The notes: generated by a model not told the origin, from the sequence alone. Shown: positions 18,907 to 28,427, numbered from the stretch's first letter. The stretch is 64,000 bases of DNA from Aurantiacibacter sediminis (GCF_016019885.1 NZ_JAEANY010000004.1:83054-147053), one strand, 5' to 3'. A program made the numbers and translations.

Positions 18907-19503
18907 TCATTCCCGATACGTCGCCCATGGTGCCCAAGCCGGGAACCGGTCGATACATTCATGGCTAGTGCCGGTATCGAACTTCACGCTCAGTACTCGA
19001 AAAACTGCGACAAACCCCTCGGGGGGCCAGTCGGGATTTCCGTAAGTTGGCAGCAAGTTTTCTGCTGGAGCAGGAGAGAATATTCCTACTCGGCAGATAC
19101 CATGGCTAGCAAGCGAGGCGATTGCCTTTCGGTAGACACCCACTGTCGCACTCTCTGGTAGGTCAACGATCACAAAGGGGCTGCTCCCATGTGGACCGAC
19201 TTCAAGGCCCTGAACCAGCGGAGCAAAATCATCAATACGATCTCCTCCTAGGTTCCATTGGCCAGTTTCAGGTTCAAACAATGGAAGGGATGGATTTGAA
19301 CCTTCTTCGAACACAATGCCACCGGGTTCGCCGTAAACCTCTAAAGCGAAATCTTTAGGGCCTGATGCGTCGAGATGTCCCGTTACCCATAACTGCGTCG
19401 CAGCCATCCGTGCAGCGTAGATAATCAAGATTGCGAAGAGAATTCCTAGCAGAAGCACTCTCGTTCGGCTTATACGTTTTCGGAGCATCTCTTCTTGTAG
19501 CAA
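18907..19503 (-). CDS. Orphan single-pass membrane protein
   Basis: I do not recognise this 198-residue protein. It has a basic N-terminus (MLQEEMLRKRISRTR), one membrane helix (about 17-36, LLLGILFAILIIYAARMAA) and a ~160-residue domain predicted to be periplasmic. The part VDLPESATVGVYRKAIASLA resembles the ExbD/TolR periplasmic fold in pattern only. The start may be Met1 or Met6. The gene is visibly less GC-rich than its neighbours and uses more A/T-ending codons, consistent with recent acquisition. It sits alone between two plus-strand operons. Confidence 0.65.
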   Translation of the reverse strand: MLQEEMLRKRISRTRVLLLGILFAILIIYAARMAATQLWVTGHLDASGPKDFALEVYGEPGGIVFEEGSNPSLPLFEPETGQWNLGGDRIDDFAPLVQGLEVGPHGSSPFVIVDLPESATVGVYRKAIASLASHGICRVGIFSPAPAENLLPTYGNPDWPPEGFVAVFRVLSVKFDTGTSHECIDRFPAWAPWATYRE

Positions 19504-19546
19504 GATAGGTCCGATTGGCCAACGTCCGCAATCGGGTCGATACCGG

Positions 19547-19846
19547 TCATCCCACCAGCGCGTCGATGTCCCCGGCCAGCTTCACATCACGTTCGCTCAA
19601 TCCATCCGCATCATGTGTGGTCAGCGTGATTTCGACCTTATTATAGACGTTGAACCATTCGGGATGGTGATCCTGCTTTTCGGCGAGGATCGCGACGCGG
19701 CTCATGAAGCCCCAGGCTTCCACGAAATCACCGAATTCGAAGGTGCGTTTGATCGCGCCGCCTTCGCGGTCGAATTCCCAGCCATTGAGGCTCTCTACAG
19801 CGACATTGGCCTCGGCTTCGGTCAATTTGGCAACAGACATCGTCAT
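19547..19846 (-). CDS. phhB: Pterin-4-alpha-carbinolamine dehydratase
   Basis: The enzyme dehydrates 4a-hydroxytetrahydropterin during pterin recycling for aromatic amino acid hydroxylases. The 99-residue protein has the family motif [18 protein letters not shown] (about 55-72) with the paired catalytic histidines, and [11 protein letters not shown] near the C-terminus. The length is normal. Met3 (19840) is an alternative start. No phenylalanine hydroxylase is in the window. Confidence 0.95.
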   Translation of the reverse strand: MTMSVAKLTEAEANVAVESLNGWEFDREGGAIKRTFEFGDFVEAWGFMSRVAILAEKQDHHPEWFNVYNKVEITLTTHDADGLSERDVKLAGDIDALVG

Positions 19847-19892
19847 TCCTTTTCTTGCGCGTTTCGCATCTCTTGCCCTAACGCATGGGGCG

Positions 19893-20480
19893 ATGGAAAC
19901 GTGCCGACTAGCCGCAAATCATCTGGCGTGCCGCCGCGGCGAGCGGTTGCTGTTTACCGGCCTTTCGCTGGAGCTGGCGGGCGGCGAGGCATGCCACGTG
20001 ACGGGACCGAATGGCACGGGTAAGTCGAGCCTGATCCGCATCCTCGCCGGGCTTCTTCGACCCTTCGTGGGCACGGTGGAAAACACGGGTAGCATGGCGC
20101 TACTCGATCAGTCACTCGCGCTCGATGAGCATCTGCCGCTGGGAAAGTCGCTGGCTTTCTGGCGTGCATTAGATGGGGCTGCGGATCGTGATCTGGCGCG
20201 CCTTGGTCTGGCGGAGCTGCTCGAAGTACCGGTGCGTTACCTGTCCACCGGGCAGCGCAAGCGGGCAGCCATCGCCCGGCTTCTCGGCCAGAATGCGCCA
20301 ATCTGGTTGCTCGATGAGCCACTGAACGGCCTCGATACGCAGGCCGTGGCACTCGTGGAGCAATTGGTCGCCGAGCATGTGGCGGCAGGCGGCATCGCGC
20401 TCATTGCCAGCCATCAGGCTATTGCCGTTCCGGGAATGCGAACACTCGCCCTCCCCGATTTCGAACCTGAACTCGCGTGA
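19893..20480 (+). CDS. ccmA: Cytochrome c maturation ABC transporter ATPase CcmA
   Basis: CcmA is the ATPase of the CcmABCD complex, which releases holo-CcmE from CcmC for heme delivery to periplasmic c-type cytochromes. From the ATG at 19893 it has 195 residues, the normal short CcmA length. It has Walker [11 protein letters not shown], the signature [15 protein letters not shown] and Walker [13 protein letters not shown]. The open frame extends upstream to 19704 but that part is the antisense of phhB. The stop overlaps the GTG of ccmB. The rest of the ccm genes are not in the window. Confidence 0.93.
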   Translation: METCRLAANHLACRRGERLLFTGLSLELAGGEACHVTGPNGTGKSSLIRILAGLLRPFVGTVENTGSMALLDQSLALDEHLPLGKSLAFWRALDGAADRDLARLGLAELLEVPVRYLSTGQRKRAAIARLLGQNAPIWLLDEPLNGLDTQAVALVEQLVAEHVAAGGIALIASHQAIAVPGMRTLALPDFEPELA

Positions 20481-21136
20481 GTACGATTGCCACCTTGCTG
20501 AAGCGTGACCTCGCGGCGCTGCTACCTGGCTCGGCCAAGGGCAATTCGCTGCTGCCGCTGCTGTTCTTCCTCGCCGTGGCGATGCTCTACCCGTTCGCTG
20601 TAGGCCCCGATGCTGCCTTGCTTGGAGCGACAGGTGGCGGGGTGATCTGGGTCGCGGCCCTCCTCGCTGCGATCCTGCCGCTCGACCGGCTGCTCGCGCC
20701 CGATGTCGAGAGCGGCTTCTTCGACCAATGGGCTCTGCGGGGTATCGCCGAGGAAGTCATCGTCGCCGTGCGCCTGCTGGCCCATTGGCTGAGTTTCGGC
20801 CCCTTCATCATGCTCGCCGCCCTGCCCGCGAGCGCCCTCGTCGGGATCGACAATGCGACTCTCCATACGGTGCTCCTTGGCCTGCTGGCCGGAACGCCTG
20901 GCCTCGCCGCTATCGGCATCATCATCGCGAGCGTCACGGTCGGCATCAAAGGCAATGCAGCGCTATCCGGCCTGCTCGTGATCCCCCTCGCCGTGCCCTT
21001 GCTGATCTTCGGCGCAGGCTCGCTATCCAGCGGCGGCGAAGGCGGATTGGCCCTCACCGGCGCCATCAGTCTCGCGCTCGTGGCAATGGCGCCTTTCGCA
21101 GGCGGAGCCGCCATCCGCGCGAGCCGCGAGAGCTAG
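20477..21136 (+). CDS. ccmB: Heme exporter permease CcmB
   Basis: CcmB is the six-helix membrane partner of CcmA in cytochrome c maturation. The 219-residue protein has the typical opening LLKRDLAALLPGSAKG and a FFLAVAMLYPFAVGP helix, then alternating hydrophobic stretches, with the GxxxNAALSGLLVIPLAVPLLIFG region near residue 160-180. The start is GTG inside GTGA, overlapping ccmA by 4 nt, which indicates translational coupling. Confidence 0.93.
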   Translation: MSTIATLLKRDLAALLPGSAKGNSLLPLLFFLAVAMLYPFAVGPDAALLGATGGGVIWVAALLAAILPLDRLLAPDVESGFFDQWALRGIAEEVIVAVRLLAHWLSFGPFIMLAALPASALVGIDNATLHTVLLGLLAGTPGLAAIGIIIASVTVGIKGNAALSGLLVIPLAVPLLIFGAGSLSSGGEGGLALTGAISLALVAMAPFAGGAAIRASRES

Positions 21137-21156
21137 CCACGCGGCAAAACCCAAAG

Positions 21157-22524
21157 TTAGTCGCAGAAGCTGATGCGGTAATTGCCGCTGGAATCGATCT
21201 GCGGGACCACGCGGCTCATTTCGCGCAAATCATCGCCGACGCGCACTTGGTCCACACCCACGCCGCGCACCGGGCGTTCGGGTCCACGGTGCCAATTGTC
21301 ACCAATATCCGCGTAATACAGCTCCGATCCATTGACGATGATCGCATCGCGGCGGTCCGAGAACGCGATGGCATTGTCATGTCCGGGAGCAAAGGTCCAA
21401 GCCCCGTTCCCGTTCATTCGCTGCCCATTCACCACGAGACTGAAGGCGATATTCTTCGTGACATTACAGCGATTGACCACCCGCAATTCAGCACGGCGAC
21501 CTTCCCCGCCAACGCCGCCGAAATGGATCCACGGCACATATCCCACCCCGCCATCATCAAGCGGAACCTCCGCGAAATCTCCGCCGACCGTGCCCGATAC
21601 GGTGGTGAGCGTGCTGACCGGGATCGTGTCGGTGACGGCGCTGCCATAATCGGGTGCAGAGTGAACGGTGGCGGGCTCAAGCGTGAAATAGTCATCCGCT
21701 GTCGAGCTATCGAGCGATGGCAGGTTGTCCTGCGCGAGCGCACTGCGCTGGACGTAGGCCTGCCGTCCGGCAATCCGGGCCCAATCGGGTGCGCCATCGA
21801 CCGACACCACCTCAACATAATCGCCTCTGGATAAGGCGCCGATCTCTCCCGCGCCGTCGCTTGGAGAATCGAAGAGAGCGACATTCCGCCGCGCGAAGGA
21901 AGGATCGCCGCTTTCTGCCGCGACCTCTTGAGCCGCGTCGTGATTGTTGGTCAGGCCACCAAACGCATCGTCCTGCGGCACGAACCCGCCGCCTTCGTCA
22001 TCGCCCATTTGCGACATCGCGAAAAACCCGATTCCCACGATGGCGACAGCGATCCCGACGGGGACCCAGCGCCCCTTGTTTTTCGGCGGCGGCGCATGGA
22101 TGGGCTCTTCAGGCTGTACGCGCGACGGCTCATGCCTGTCTTCCCGCACCACCTCTTCAGGCGCGTCATGATCTTGTCCCATGAAGGGTGGAACTTCCTC
22201 AACTGGCCGTCTGGCAGTTTCGGGTTCTACTGGCGGCGAAGCGGGCGTCGAAGTGGGTGCAGACGGAGGCGGTGGAGGCGGAGGAGGCGGTGCTGCAGGC
22301 TCTGGCGCGGGGCCGATAATCTCATCGAACAAACCAATCAGAGGCGGGCATTCGCCAGCCGGCATCGTGGCCTTCCGGCCGGGACCTGCTTCATAATCGA
22401 TGATTGTATCGCGGGTGATATCCTGCCGCTCAATGGCGGCGCGCCACTGCTTTTCGGTCGATAGCCGCCGTTTGCGACCACCGGTCGTCGCGATAATCTT
22501 GGCGCTGGAAAAATCGTCTGCCAC
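21157..22524 (-). CDS. Membrane protein with shared N-terminal domain and two periplasmic SH3b-like domains
   Basis: A 455-residue protein of no recognised family overall. Residues 1-71 form the N-terminal domain also found in the genes at 22576 and 32319 (GGRKRRLSTEKQWRAAI ... LFDEIIGP). A proline-rich linker with a run of nine prolines follows (77-150), then one membrane helix (153-172). The periplasmic part has two SH3b-like segments (about 212-263 and 281-337) and a C-terminal domain (about 345-455) starting with RVVNRCNVTKNI. It is the last gene of the minus-strand operon and converges on ccmB with a 20-bp gap. Confidence 0.75.
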   Translation of the reverse strand: MADDFSSAKIIATTGGRKRRLSTEKQWRAAIERQDITRDTIIDYEAGPGRKATMPAGECPPLIGLFDEIIGPAPEPAAPPPPPPPPPSAPTSTPASPPVEPETARRPVEEVPPFMGQDHDAPEEVVREDRHEPSRVQPEEPIHAPPPKNKGRWVPVGIAVAIVGIGFFAMSQMGDDEGGGFVPQDDAFGGLTNNHDAAQEVAAESGDPSFARRNVALFDSPSDGAGEIGALSRGDYVEVVSVDGAPDWARIAGRQAYVQRSALAQDNLPSLDSSTADDYFTLEPATVHSAPDYGSAVTDTIPVSTLTTVSGTVGGDFAEVPLDDGGVGYVPWIHFGGVGGEGRRAELRVVNRCNVTKNIAFSLVVNGQRMNGNGAWTFAPGHDNAIAFSDRRDAIIVNGSELYYADIGDNWHRGPERPVRGVGVDQVRVGDDLREMSRVVPQIDSSGNYRISFCD

Positions 22525-22575
22525 TTGTTCACATCCTGCCTGTCCGCACGGTTTGCCTGGAGATGACGGCCTGCG

Positions 22576-23640
22576 TCAATTCATCCGGTAGGTGATGGCT
22601 GTGGCGTATGTCCCGCGTGTGGGGGAGCCATCTGCATTGAGCGCGGGGTTGAAACGGGCATAGCGCCGCATACCGTCGCAAGCCGCATCGTCCAAAGTGC
22701 TGGACCCGCTGGAAGAGGTGACCGAACAGGTCGCCACGCGGCCATTGCTCCCGATAACGACGCTGACGCCGACGGATCCTTCTTCACCTGCCCGAAGGGC
22801 GCGAGACGGATAATTGTTGGCAATCTGCCGCGCCCAGCGTCCCTGATTGTCAGGCTGGGCCGGCCGGGCGAGCGACCGCGCGGGCGCGCCTGTCTTGTCA
22901 GGGGCCGGAGCAACACTAGACGCGAGTGTGGGCGTAGGTGTCGGCGTCGGACTGGGCGTAGCACGCCTTTCGCGAGCGGCATCGTCACTGGCGCTAGCAG
23001 AGGGCGTTGGCGTAGGCGCGATCTCTTCGGCGGGCAATTCTACCGCCGCATCCTCTTCCACTTCATCCGGAATTTCTTCGAGTGCAGCATCGGCGTCCGC
23101 CATCAGACCGTCGTCATATTGGCTGAAATTCGGCTCGGTATCGTCACCGCCGCCCATGGACAGAGCGCCTATCGCGACAATTGCGATCGCCCCCCCAATC
23201 CACAAGATGGCGGCGCGGGATGACTTTGGCTCTTCAGCAACAATTGGCTGATAGCTCGTTGGGCCAGACGCTGCAGAAGAAGCGACCGGAGCGGCAGCAG
23301 CAGCCGCGCCTGGCGCCGCTTTTTCAGCCTTACTCTCCGATCGAGCCGCCGGTGTCGCCGGGACAGGCTTAGGCTGCGCTGGCGTGGTCTTTGGGGATTC
23401 GGCCGCTGGTTTGGCCACAGGCGCAGCCGCAGGGCCGACGATGCTATCGAAAAGCGGCGCGAGCTCGGGGCAATCTCCGGCCACCGTTTCGACCGGGCCC
23501 TTGCCGGGCGCCTCGTAAGTTACAGGCGTGTCACGCTCCAATTCGCCATTTGTGATGGCCGCGCGCCATTGCTTCGGCGTCGAAAGCCTCCGCATGCGTC
23601 CGCCAATCTGGGCGGTAATCTTGGGATTGGGACCTGCCAC
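22576..23640 (-). CDS. Membrane protein with shared N-terminal domain and TonB C-terminal domain
   Basis: A 354-residue protein. Residues 1-70 match the shared N-terminal domain (GGRMRRLSTPKQWRAAI ... LFDSIVGP). After a Pro/Ala/Lys linker there is one membrane helix (143-162), an acidic and then Thr/Pro-rich periplasmic linker including TPSPTPTPTPT, and a TonB C-terminal domain (about 265-354) with EGSVGVSVVIGSNGRV and a characteristic YRMN end. Unlike true TonB, the N-terminus is a folded cytoplasmic domain. No ExbBD pair is nearby. It probably links the complex to another envelope component. Confidence 0.8.
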   Translation of the reverse strand: MAGPNPKITAQIGGRMRRLSTPKQWRAAITNGELERDTPVTYEAPGKGPVETVAGDCPELAPLFDSIVGPAAAPVAKPAAESPKTTPAQPKPVPATPAARSESKAEKAAPGAAAAAAPVASSAASGPTSYQPIVAEEPKSSRAAILWIGGAIAIVAIGALSMGGGDDTEPNFSQYDDGLMADADAALEEIPDEVEEDAAVELPAEEIAPTPTPSASASDDAARERRATPSPTPTPTPTLASSVAPAPDKTGAPARSLARPAQPDNQGRWARQIANNYPSRALRAGEEGSVGVSVVIGSNGRVATCSVTSSSGSSTLDDAACDGMRRYARFNPALNADGSPTRGTYATAITYRMN

Positions 23641-23658
23641 GGTTTACTCGCTCAGCTT

Positions 23659-24834
23659 TCAGGACAAGCCGCTGATCGCGCCTTTGGTCTTGAGCTTCCA
23701 CTCATTGTTCGAATCACGCTGCAATACGGCGGGGCGAATAACGGACAGCTTGTCCCCCCGCTGCATGTCGAAATGGTGCGCCAGCGGATGGTCCGATGCC
23801 TCCTGCCGATATTTCTGCCACGATTTTTTCAGGTTGAAGCCCGGAAGAAGCAGCGCCTCATTGCTGTTATTCGGATCGGGAACGACCCAGAATCGATCGA
23901 TATCGCTTTTGATCAGCGTGGTAATATCGGTGCTGCGCTCATTGGTGTAATATTGCGCCTTCACACTTTCCGCGAGCCGGGTGAAATCGCCCGGCTTGGT
24001 GGTGGAATTGAATTTGTTCACCAGATCGTCTGCATTGTGCGCGCTCGCCGCAGTTGGCGCCCTTGCGGCCGGTTCTGCTGGGCGGCTCTCAGGCTGAGGA
24101 GCGGGTCTCTCCGGCGGTGGCGGCGCGCCGCGATGCGGGTCTTCCGGGTCCTGCACACGATCATTCTTGCGGTCGTATACATTGCTCGAAGCTGCCGCAG
24201 CGGAGGTTGAGGAGGCAGGGGTATTGGCAGCGCTGTGGCCTCCCGCTTCCAGCTCCTGGACGCGCTTTCGCAGCGCATCGCGCTCTTTGCGCAGATCTTC
24301 AATCTGTCGTTGATAATCGGCGAGCACTTCGCTCGGATCCTGCACTTTTCCATAGGGAGGCATTGGCTCGTTCCCCTTTATCTTGACCGGCGAATTCTTG
24401 CGTGCGCCCCGTCCATCGTCGCTGGCAAATTTTCGGCGCAGCCAGAAAATGATCGGGATGGCCGCCAAGATGGCGAGCGCGAGGATGAGCAATTCCACAT
24501 GCTCGCGGACCATCGCCATGGCTGACGTATCTTCGGACGCAGGATCAGTCTCAAGCATTTCCGGCGTAAAGGTTTCGTCTCCGGCAGGCGGCTCTGCAGT
24601 CACAGGCAAAGCAGGTTCGCCCGGCTGTTGCGGCGATCCGGGCGCATTTGCATTCGGACTGCTCACCTCTGCGGGTGCAGCCTCAATCTCCGGCTGAGGA
24701 GCCGCCTCGGGCGCGGTGACGGTCCCGGTCGAAGTATCCTGCGCCGCGGCAGGTGAAAGTGCGAAACCCGCTGCAGCGATCGAAGCAAGGCCGATGGCGC
24801 GAAAGCCGCGAAGCAACGCCTGCGCCCTCACCAT
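23659..24834 (-). CDS. Bitopic membrane protein with signal peptide, coiled coil and unique C-terminal domain
   Basis: I do not recognise the family of this 391-residue protein. It has a Sec signal peptide (about 1-31, ending AAAQ), a Pro/Glu/Ala-rich periplasmic segment, a membrane helix (114-132), then a cytoplasmic part with a coiled coil (168-197, QRQIEDLRKERDALRKRVQE), a Pro-rich spacer and a ~125-residue C-terminal domain (266-390) containing DRFWVVPDPNN and LLLPGFNLKKSWQKY. Its ATG overlaps the end of the large ATPase gene by 7 nt. It could tether the ATPase or the tubulin-like protein to the membrane. Confidence 0.7.
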   Translation of the reverse strand: MVRAQALLRGFRAIGLASIAAAGFALSPAAAQDTSTGTVTAPEAAPQPEIEAAPAEVSSPNANAPGSPQQPGEPALPVTAEPPAGDETFTPEMLETDPASEDTSAMAMVREHVELLILALAILAAIPIIFWLRRKFASDDGRGARKNSPVKIKGNEPMPPYGKVQDPSEVLADYQRQIEDLRKERDALRKRVQELEAGGHSAANTPASSTSAAAASSNVYDRKNDRVQDPEDPHRGAPPPPERPAPQPESRPAEPAARAPTAASAHNADDLVNKFNSTTKPGDFTRLAESVKAQYYTNERSTDITTLIKSDIDRFWVVPDPNNSNEALLLPGFNLKKSWQKYRQEASDHPLAHHFDMQRGDKLSVIRPAVLQRDSNNEWKLKTKGAISGLS

Positions 24835-27800
24835 TTCGGGTCCTCATTCTGCACCGTCAACAGGTTCTGCCGTTCATCAACATTGCGCGCCAGCATATGC
24901 ACCAGCATCCGCAATTTGGAGATGAAGGGTGGTTCGATTTCCTGCGTTTCGCCGGTCTCGTCATCGCCCGATTGTTCCAGCGCCGCGAGTGCGCGGGAGA
25001 ATTCCCGGTCCACGCTGTTGCGGATGTCGTTCCGCGCCGCGCCATTTTTAGAATCGATCTTGATCTTCAGGCCCGTCCGCTTCGCGAGAAGGTCAAGGAA
25101 GCGATCGAATTCGTGATCGGTGACATCATCCAGCCGCAGGCCTTCGGGAAGGTCTTCCACCGCAAAATCGCTGCCGAAAGTCTTCTGCTCGCCATTGGAG
25201 AGAATGACTGCCTCACCCAGAGGCGTGGCGGTGTTGCGCGCATGGCGTTTACGGTCTGCGCGCGTGCCGCAAAGCATGCCATGCGCCACTTCGTGCTTGG
25301 GATGGGTGGAGAAAAGATCGCCCACGCGCGGGTCACTCGGCTCGGTGATGCGAGCATTTTCCTCGCCCTCCGCAGGCTCTGCATGGACAACATCGGTGAT
25401 CATCCGTGCCAGCTGGCCGAGCAGGCTGTATTCGTCTTCCGCGCGCCCGAAATGACTGAAGAAGCTCGACCCGCGTCCGGCGAATGCCAATGTCAGCGAA
25501 TTGATATCGCTATCGTTCAGCAGCCCCTTGCTCTTCAGGCTTCGCAGCACCAGTCCGGTGTAGTAAAACAGCCCTGCCAGAGCGAGCGTCGCGGTGTTGG
25601 TGAGGCCCACACCCTGCGGCTCATCGCTGAACATCGGATAACTGTCCGCAAATGTATCGTTGAAGTCCGGCTGGCTGATGTAAAGCTCGACAAAATGTTT
25701 CAGCGAAGCGTTCTGGCCGAAGCGTTCGAGCACGTCGCGCATCGATGATGCGGAGCTGCGGAATTCATCGAATACAGCGATGTTCTGCGACAGGAATTGG
25801 GTGAAGAAATCTCCGCCCGCGATTTTAAAGGAGCTGCGCCAGATTGTCTCTTCGCGATGATAGATCGCGATTTCCGTCGTGCCGCCGCCGATATCGAACA
25901 TGGTGATTAGCCTGCCGGCTTTGCCGACATGCTCCGGCCCATCGACGAAGAAGCGCAATGCTGCAGCCCCTTCGGTCTCGAAATCGACATAGTCTTTGAT
26001 ATTCGGCTTCTTCCCGATGACTGGCTCCATAATGCCGGTCCATGCGAGCTTTACCGCCTCCTGAAACACGTTGGCGTCCCTGGAACTCCAGGCCTGCGGA
26101 TAAGAAAAATGCCACTTGATCTTTTCCGGCATGACTTCGCGCGCCATGGCCTCGACCGTGCTCATCATGATGATCTGGCGGATGAAGCGCCGAACCATCC
26201 ATTTGATCTCAGGATCCTTGCTCCACTTCAGGTCGAAAGCGAGCTCCTTCTTCTCCTCCCGCTCGACGGCATAGCTGAACTTGTCCGCCACTTCCGGCAT
26301 GAAGAAGATATTGTCTGTGATACCGTGATAATTGGAATTGCCCACATCCCCGCTGGAATTGCCGCCGCGAAGGTCGAAGCTGCGGCGATACATGACTGTC
26401 GGGAAAGGCGAGATGACTTCTGTTGCCGGGAAAAACGGAACGCAGTCGTAGTGAAACTGGTCCTCATCCGCCAAGCGGCTGTGGATGGGCCGCGACACGC
26501 GCGGTTTGAATACCATCCGCTCCGTCTTCGAGCCTGACTTGAAATAGACAACCGTATTCGTCGTGCCGAAATCGACCGCAATATCCATCGTTCCCGGCCC
26601 TTGCGCGCTGCGCCGTTCGGGCAGCAGTATGCAGCCGGCGGGCATGATGTCGCCGCCATCGTCAGGCTTCATGCCGAAGAACAGGTAATCCGCGCCCTGG
26701 CCAAGGATGTGCTGTTCGCCAATCGCATCCTCGATATCGGTGAAACGGAAACGGTGGGCGATAAGCTTGCCGTCCTGACCTTTCAGTTCCCCTGAATTGC
26801 CTTGGAAGAATTGCTCCATCCGCTCGAACACCAGATCGTCATTCGATCCCAGCGACATGAGCAGCGCCATTGCCTCTGTCCGGCGGTTCTTGGACCGAAG
26901 TGCGACCGTATCGGCAAGGCTCTGCATGGATGCAGCAAAGCGCGGCGCCATTTCATAATCGGAATTGAAGCTGTAGCGCATGAAATTCCACGGCCAGTTC
27001 TTCATGCCGACGTCGGGCCACAGGATGATATCATCCGGCACGCTTTCCTCTGCCACCATGGTCTGCTTGTCATAAAGCTTGGAAATCGTGTGGATCGGCG
27101 CGCGCGATGATGAATCGGACGGTATCAGATCGAGTGTCAAGCGCACTTCAAAGGCATCGCCGCGATCATCGATCGATAGCTGGTGGCTGATCCGATCGCG
27201 CGAAATCAGGAACAGCACCAGCGGGCTGATCGGCAGGGTGAAGTTCTCCCAGCGGGGCCCGTGCTCTTCCACCGGGCCATCATTAGCGAGCTTCACCAGC
27301 TTTTCAGTAAACAGCTGATCGGGCGTGATGACCATATAGCCGTCGCGTTCAGCATCGCGCTGCAGCGCGTCGCGATTGCCGCCCTGATCGACGGTGCCGA
27401 GCATGTATTTGCTATAGAGCCGCACGTCCTGCGGCGCCTTCTGCAAAGTTTTCTTGGCGATATCGGGATCGATCAGGATCAGGCCGCGCAGTTTGCCTTG
27501 CTCATCATCGCTCCGCGCGAAAACGCCATTGTCCGGCAGGACTTTGAGCTCGCATTCCGAAATCGCACCTTCGACCTCGTCGCCCGGTGCGGGCGCGCTG
27601 CCGAGCACTTCGTAAAATGGATAAGGCAGGTCTTCGGAGAAGCCTTCGTAATTGCCTGCAAAAGCGCGCGCAGAGCCATCGATCTTTTCTTTGCAGGCCT
27701 TGCCGAAATCGCCGATCTCCGTGCGAATTTCATGCGCCTTGTGCGAGATATTCGGGCCATCGAGGGCTTTGAAAATATTGATCAGATAGGCGTATAGCGC

Positions 27801-28415
27801 GACCCACTGTTCCTGCGGAATATCATTGTAATTGCACGGATCGCGAAGGCCATCGCGCAGCCACGGCACGCCTTCCATCTGCAGATTGCGTGCACCGCGA
27901 GCAGGCGCCACGAGGCAATTGGGGACCATCAGGCCGATGGCATTGGTCTCGCCCACATCGAATTCATCTTCACCCGTCGTCCGGATCGTAATGACGCCGG
28001 TGCGCGTCCAATCGAGGTTCTGGTTCAGCGTGTCCTTCGGGGCAAGCCGCCGCAGCACGCTGCGGAACTTCGCATTGCCAACGCCCGTCTGGTCGAGATC
28101 GATCGTCTGCACGCGCAGGATGAAAGTGTTGGTGTAGAAATGCCGCAGCGCCAGCAGCGCAAGCAGGCCGCGCCACTGATCGCGCGCATCGGCTTTCGCG
28201 ATATGGCCCTTGGTGGTCAGCGCCTGGTTGAACAGCAGCGGGCGCGCCCATGGATCGGGCAGCGACTTAAGGCCATCGATCTCGACATCGTCATTCGACA
28301 GTTCGAGCGAGCTCGCCATGTCATTCAGGGCACCCGATTTCATCCACACGCCGGAAGCCGTTGCGGGCGGATAATCCTCGAAATTGAGTTTGGGGAGGTT
28401 GTAATAATGCGCCAT
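24828..28415 (-). CDS. Large protein with C-terminal actin/Hsp70-superfamily ATPase domain
   Basis: A 1195-residue soluble protein. Residues 1 to about 600 have no motif I recognise. From residue 610 an actin/Hsp70-fold ATPase begins: phosphate-1 MDIAVDFGTTNTVVYF (610-625), phosphate-2 MFDIGGGTTEIAIY (839-852) and an adenosine-like segment LTLAFAGRGSSFF (about 973-985). It is much larger than DnaK or MreB. SrfB-type virulence-associated ATPases are one possible relative, not confirmed here. The start follows AGGGGAACAGAAC. It is preceded by the tubulin-like gene with a 12-bp gap. Confidence 0.8.
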   Translation of the reverse strand: MAHYYNLPKLNFEDYPPATASGVWMKSGALNDMASSLELSNDDVEIDGLKSLPDPWARPLLFNQALTTKGHIAKADARDQWRGLLALLALRHFYTNTFILRVQTIDLDQTGVGNAKFRSVLRRLAPKDTLNQNLDWTRTGVITIRTTGEDEFDVGETNAIGLMVPNCLVAPARGARNLQMEGVPWLRDGLRDPCNYNDIPQEQWVALYAYLINIFKALDGPNISHKAHEIRTEIGDFGKACKEKIDGSARAFAGNYEGFSEDLPYPFYEVLGSAPAPGDEVEGAISECELKVLPDNGVFARSDDEQGKLRGLILIDPDIAKKTLQKAPQDVRLYSKYMLGTVDQGGNRDALQRDAERDGYMVITPDQLFTEKLVKLANDGPVEEHGPRWENFTLPISPLVLFLISRDRISHQLSIDDRGDAFEVRLTLDLIPSDSSSRAPIHTISKLYDKQTMVAEESVPDDIILWPDVGMKNWPWNFMRYSFNSDYEMAPRFAASMQSLADTVALRSKNRRTEAMALLMSLGSNDDLVFERMEQFFQGNSGELKGQDGKLIAHRFRFTDIEDAIGEQHILGQGADYLFFGMKPDDGGDIMPAGCILLPERRSAQGPGTMDIAVDFGTTNTVVYFKSGSKTERMVFKPRVSRPIHSRLADEDQFHYDCVPFFPATEVISPFPTVMYRRSFDLRGGNSSGDVGNSNYHGITDNIFFMPEVADKFSYAVEREEKKELAFDLKWSKDPEIKWMVRRFIRQIIMMSTVEAMAREVMPEKIKWHFSYPQAWSSRDANVFQEAVKLAWTGIMEPVIGKKPNIKDYVDFETEGAAALRFFVDGPEHVGKAGRLITMFDIGGGTTEIAIYHREETIWRSSFKIAGGDFFTQFLSQNIAVFDEFRSSASSMRDVLERFGQNASLKHFVELYISQPDFNDTFADSYPMFSDEPQGVGLTNTATLALAGLFYYTGLVLRSLKSKGLLNDSDINSLTLAFAGRGSSFFSHFGRAEDEYSLLGQLARMITDVVHAEPAEGEENARITEPSDPRVGDLFSTHPKHEVAHGMLCGTRADRKRHARNTATPLGEAVILSNGEQKTFGSDFAVEDLPEGLRLDDVTDHEFDRFLDLLAKRTGLKIKIDSKNGAARNDIRNSVDREFSRALAALEQSGDDETGETQEIEPPFISKLRMLVHMLARNVDERQNLLTVQNEDPKW

Positions 28416-28427
28416 GTTCTGTTCCCC

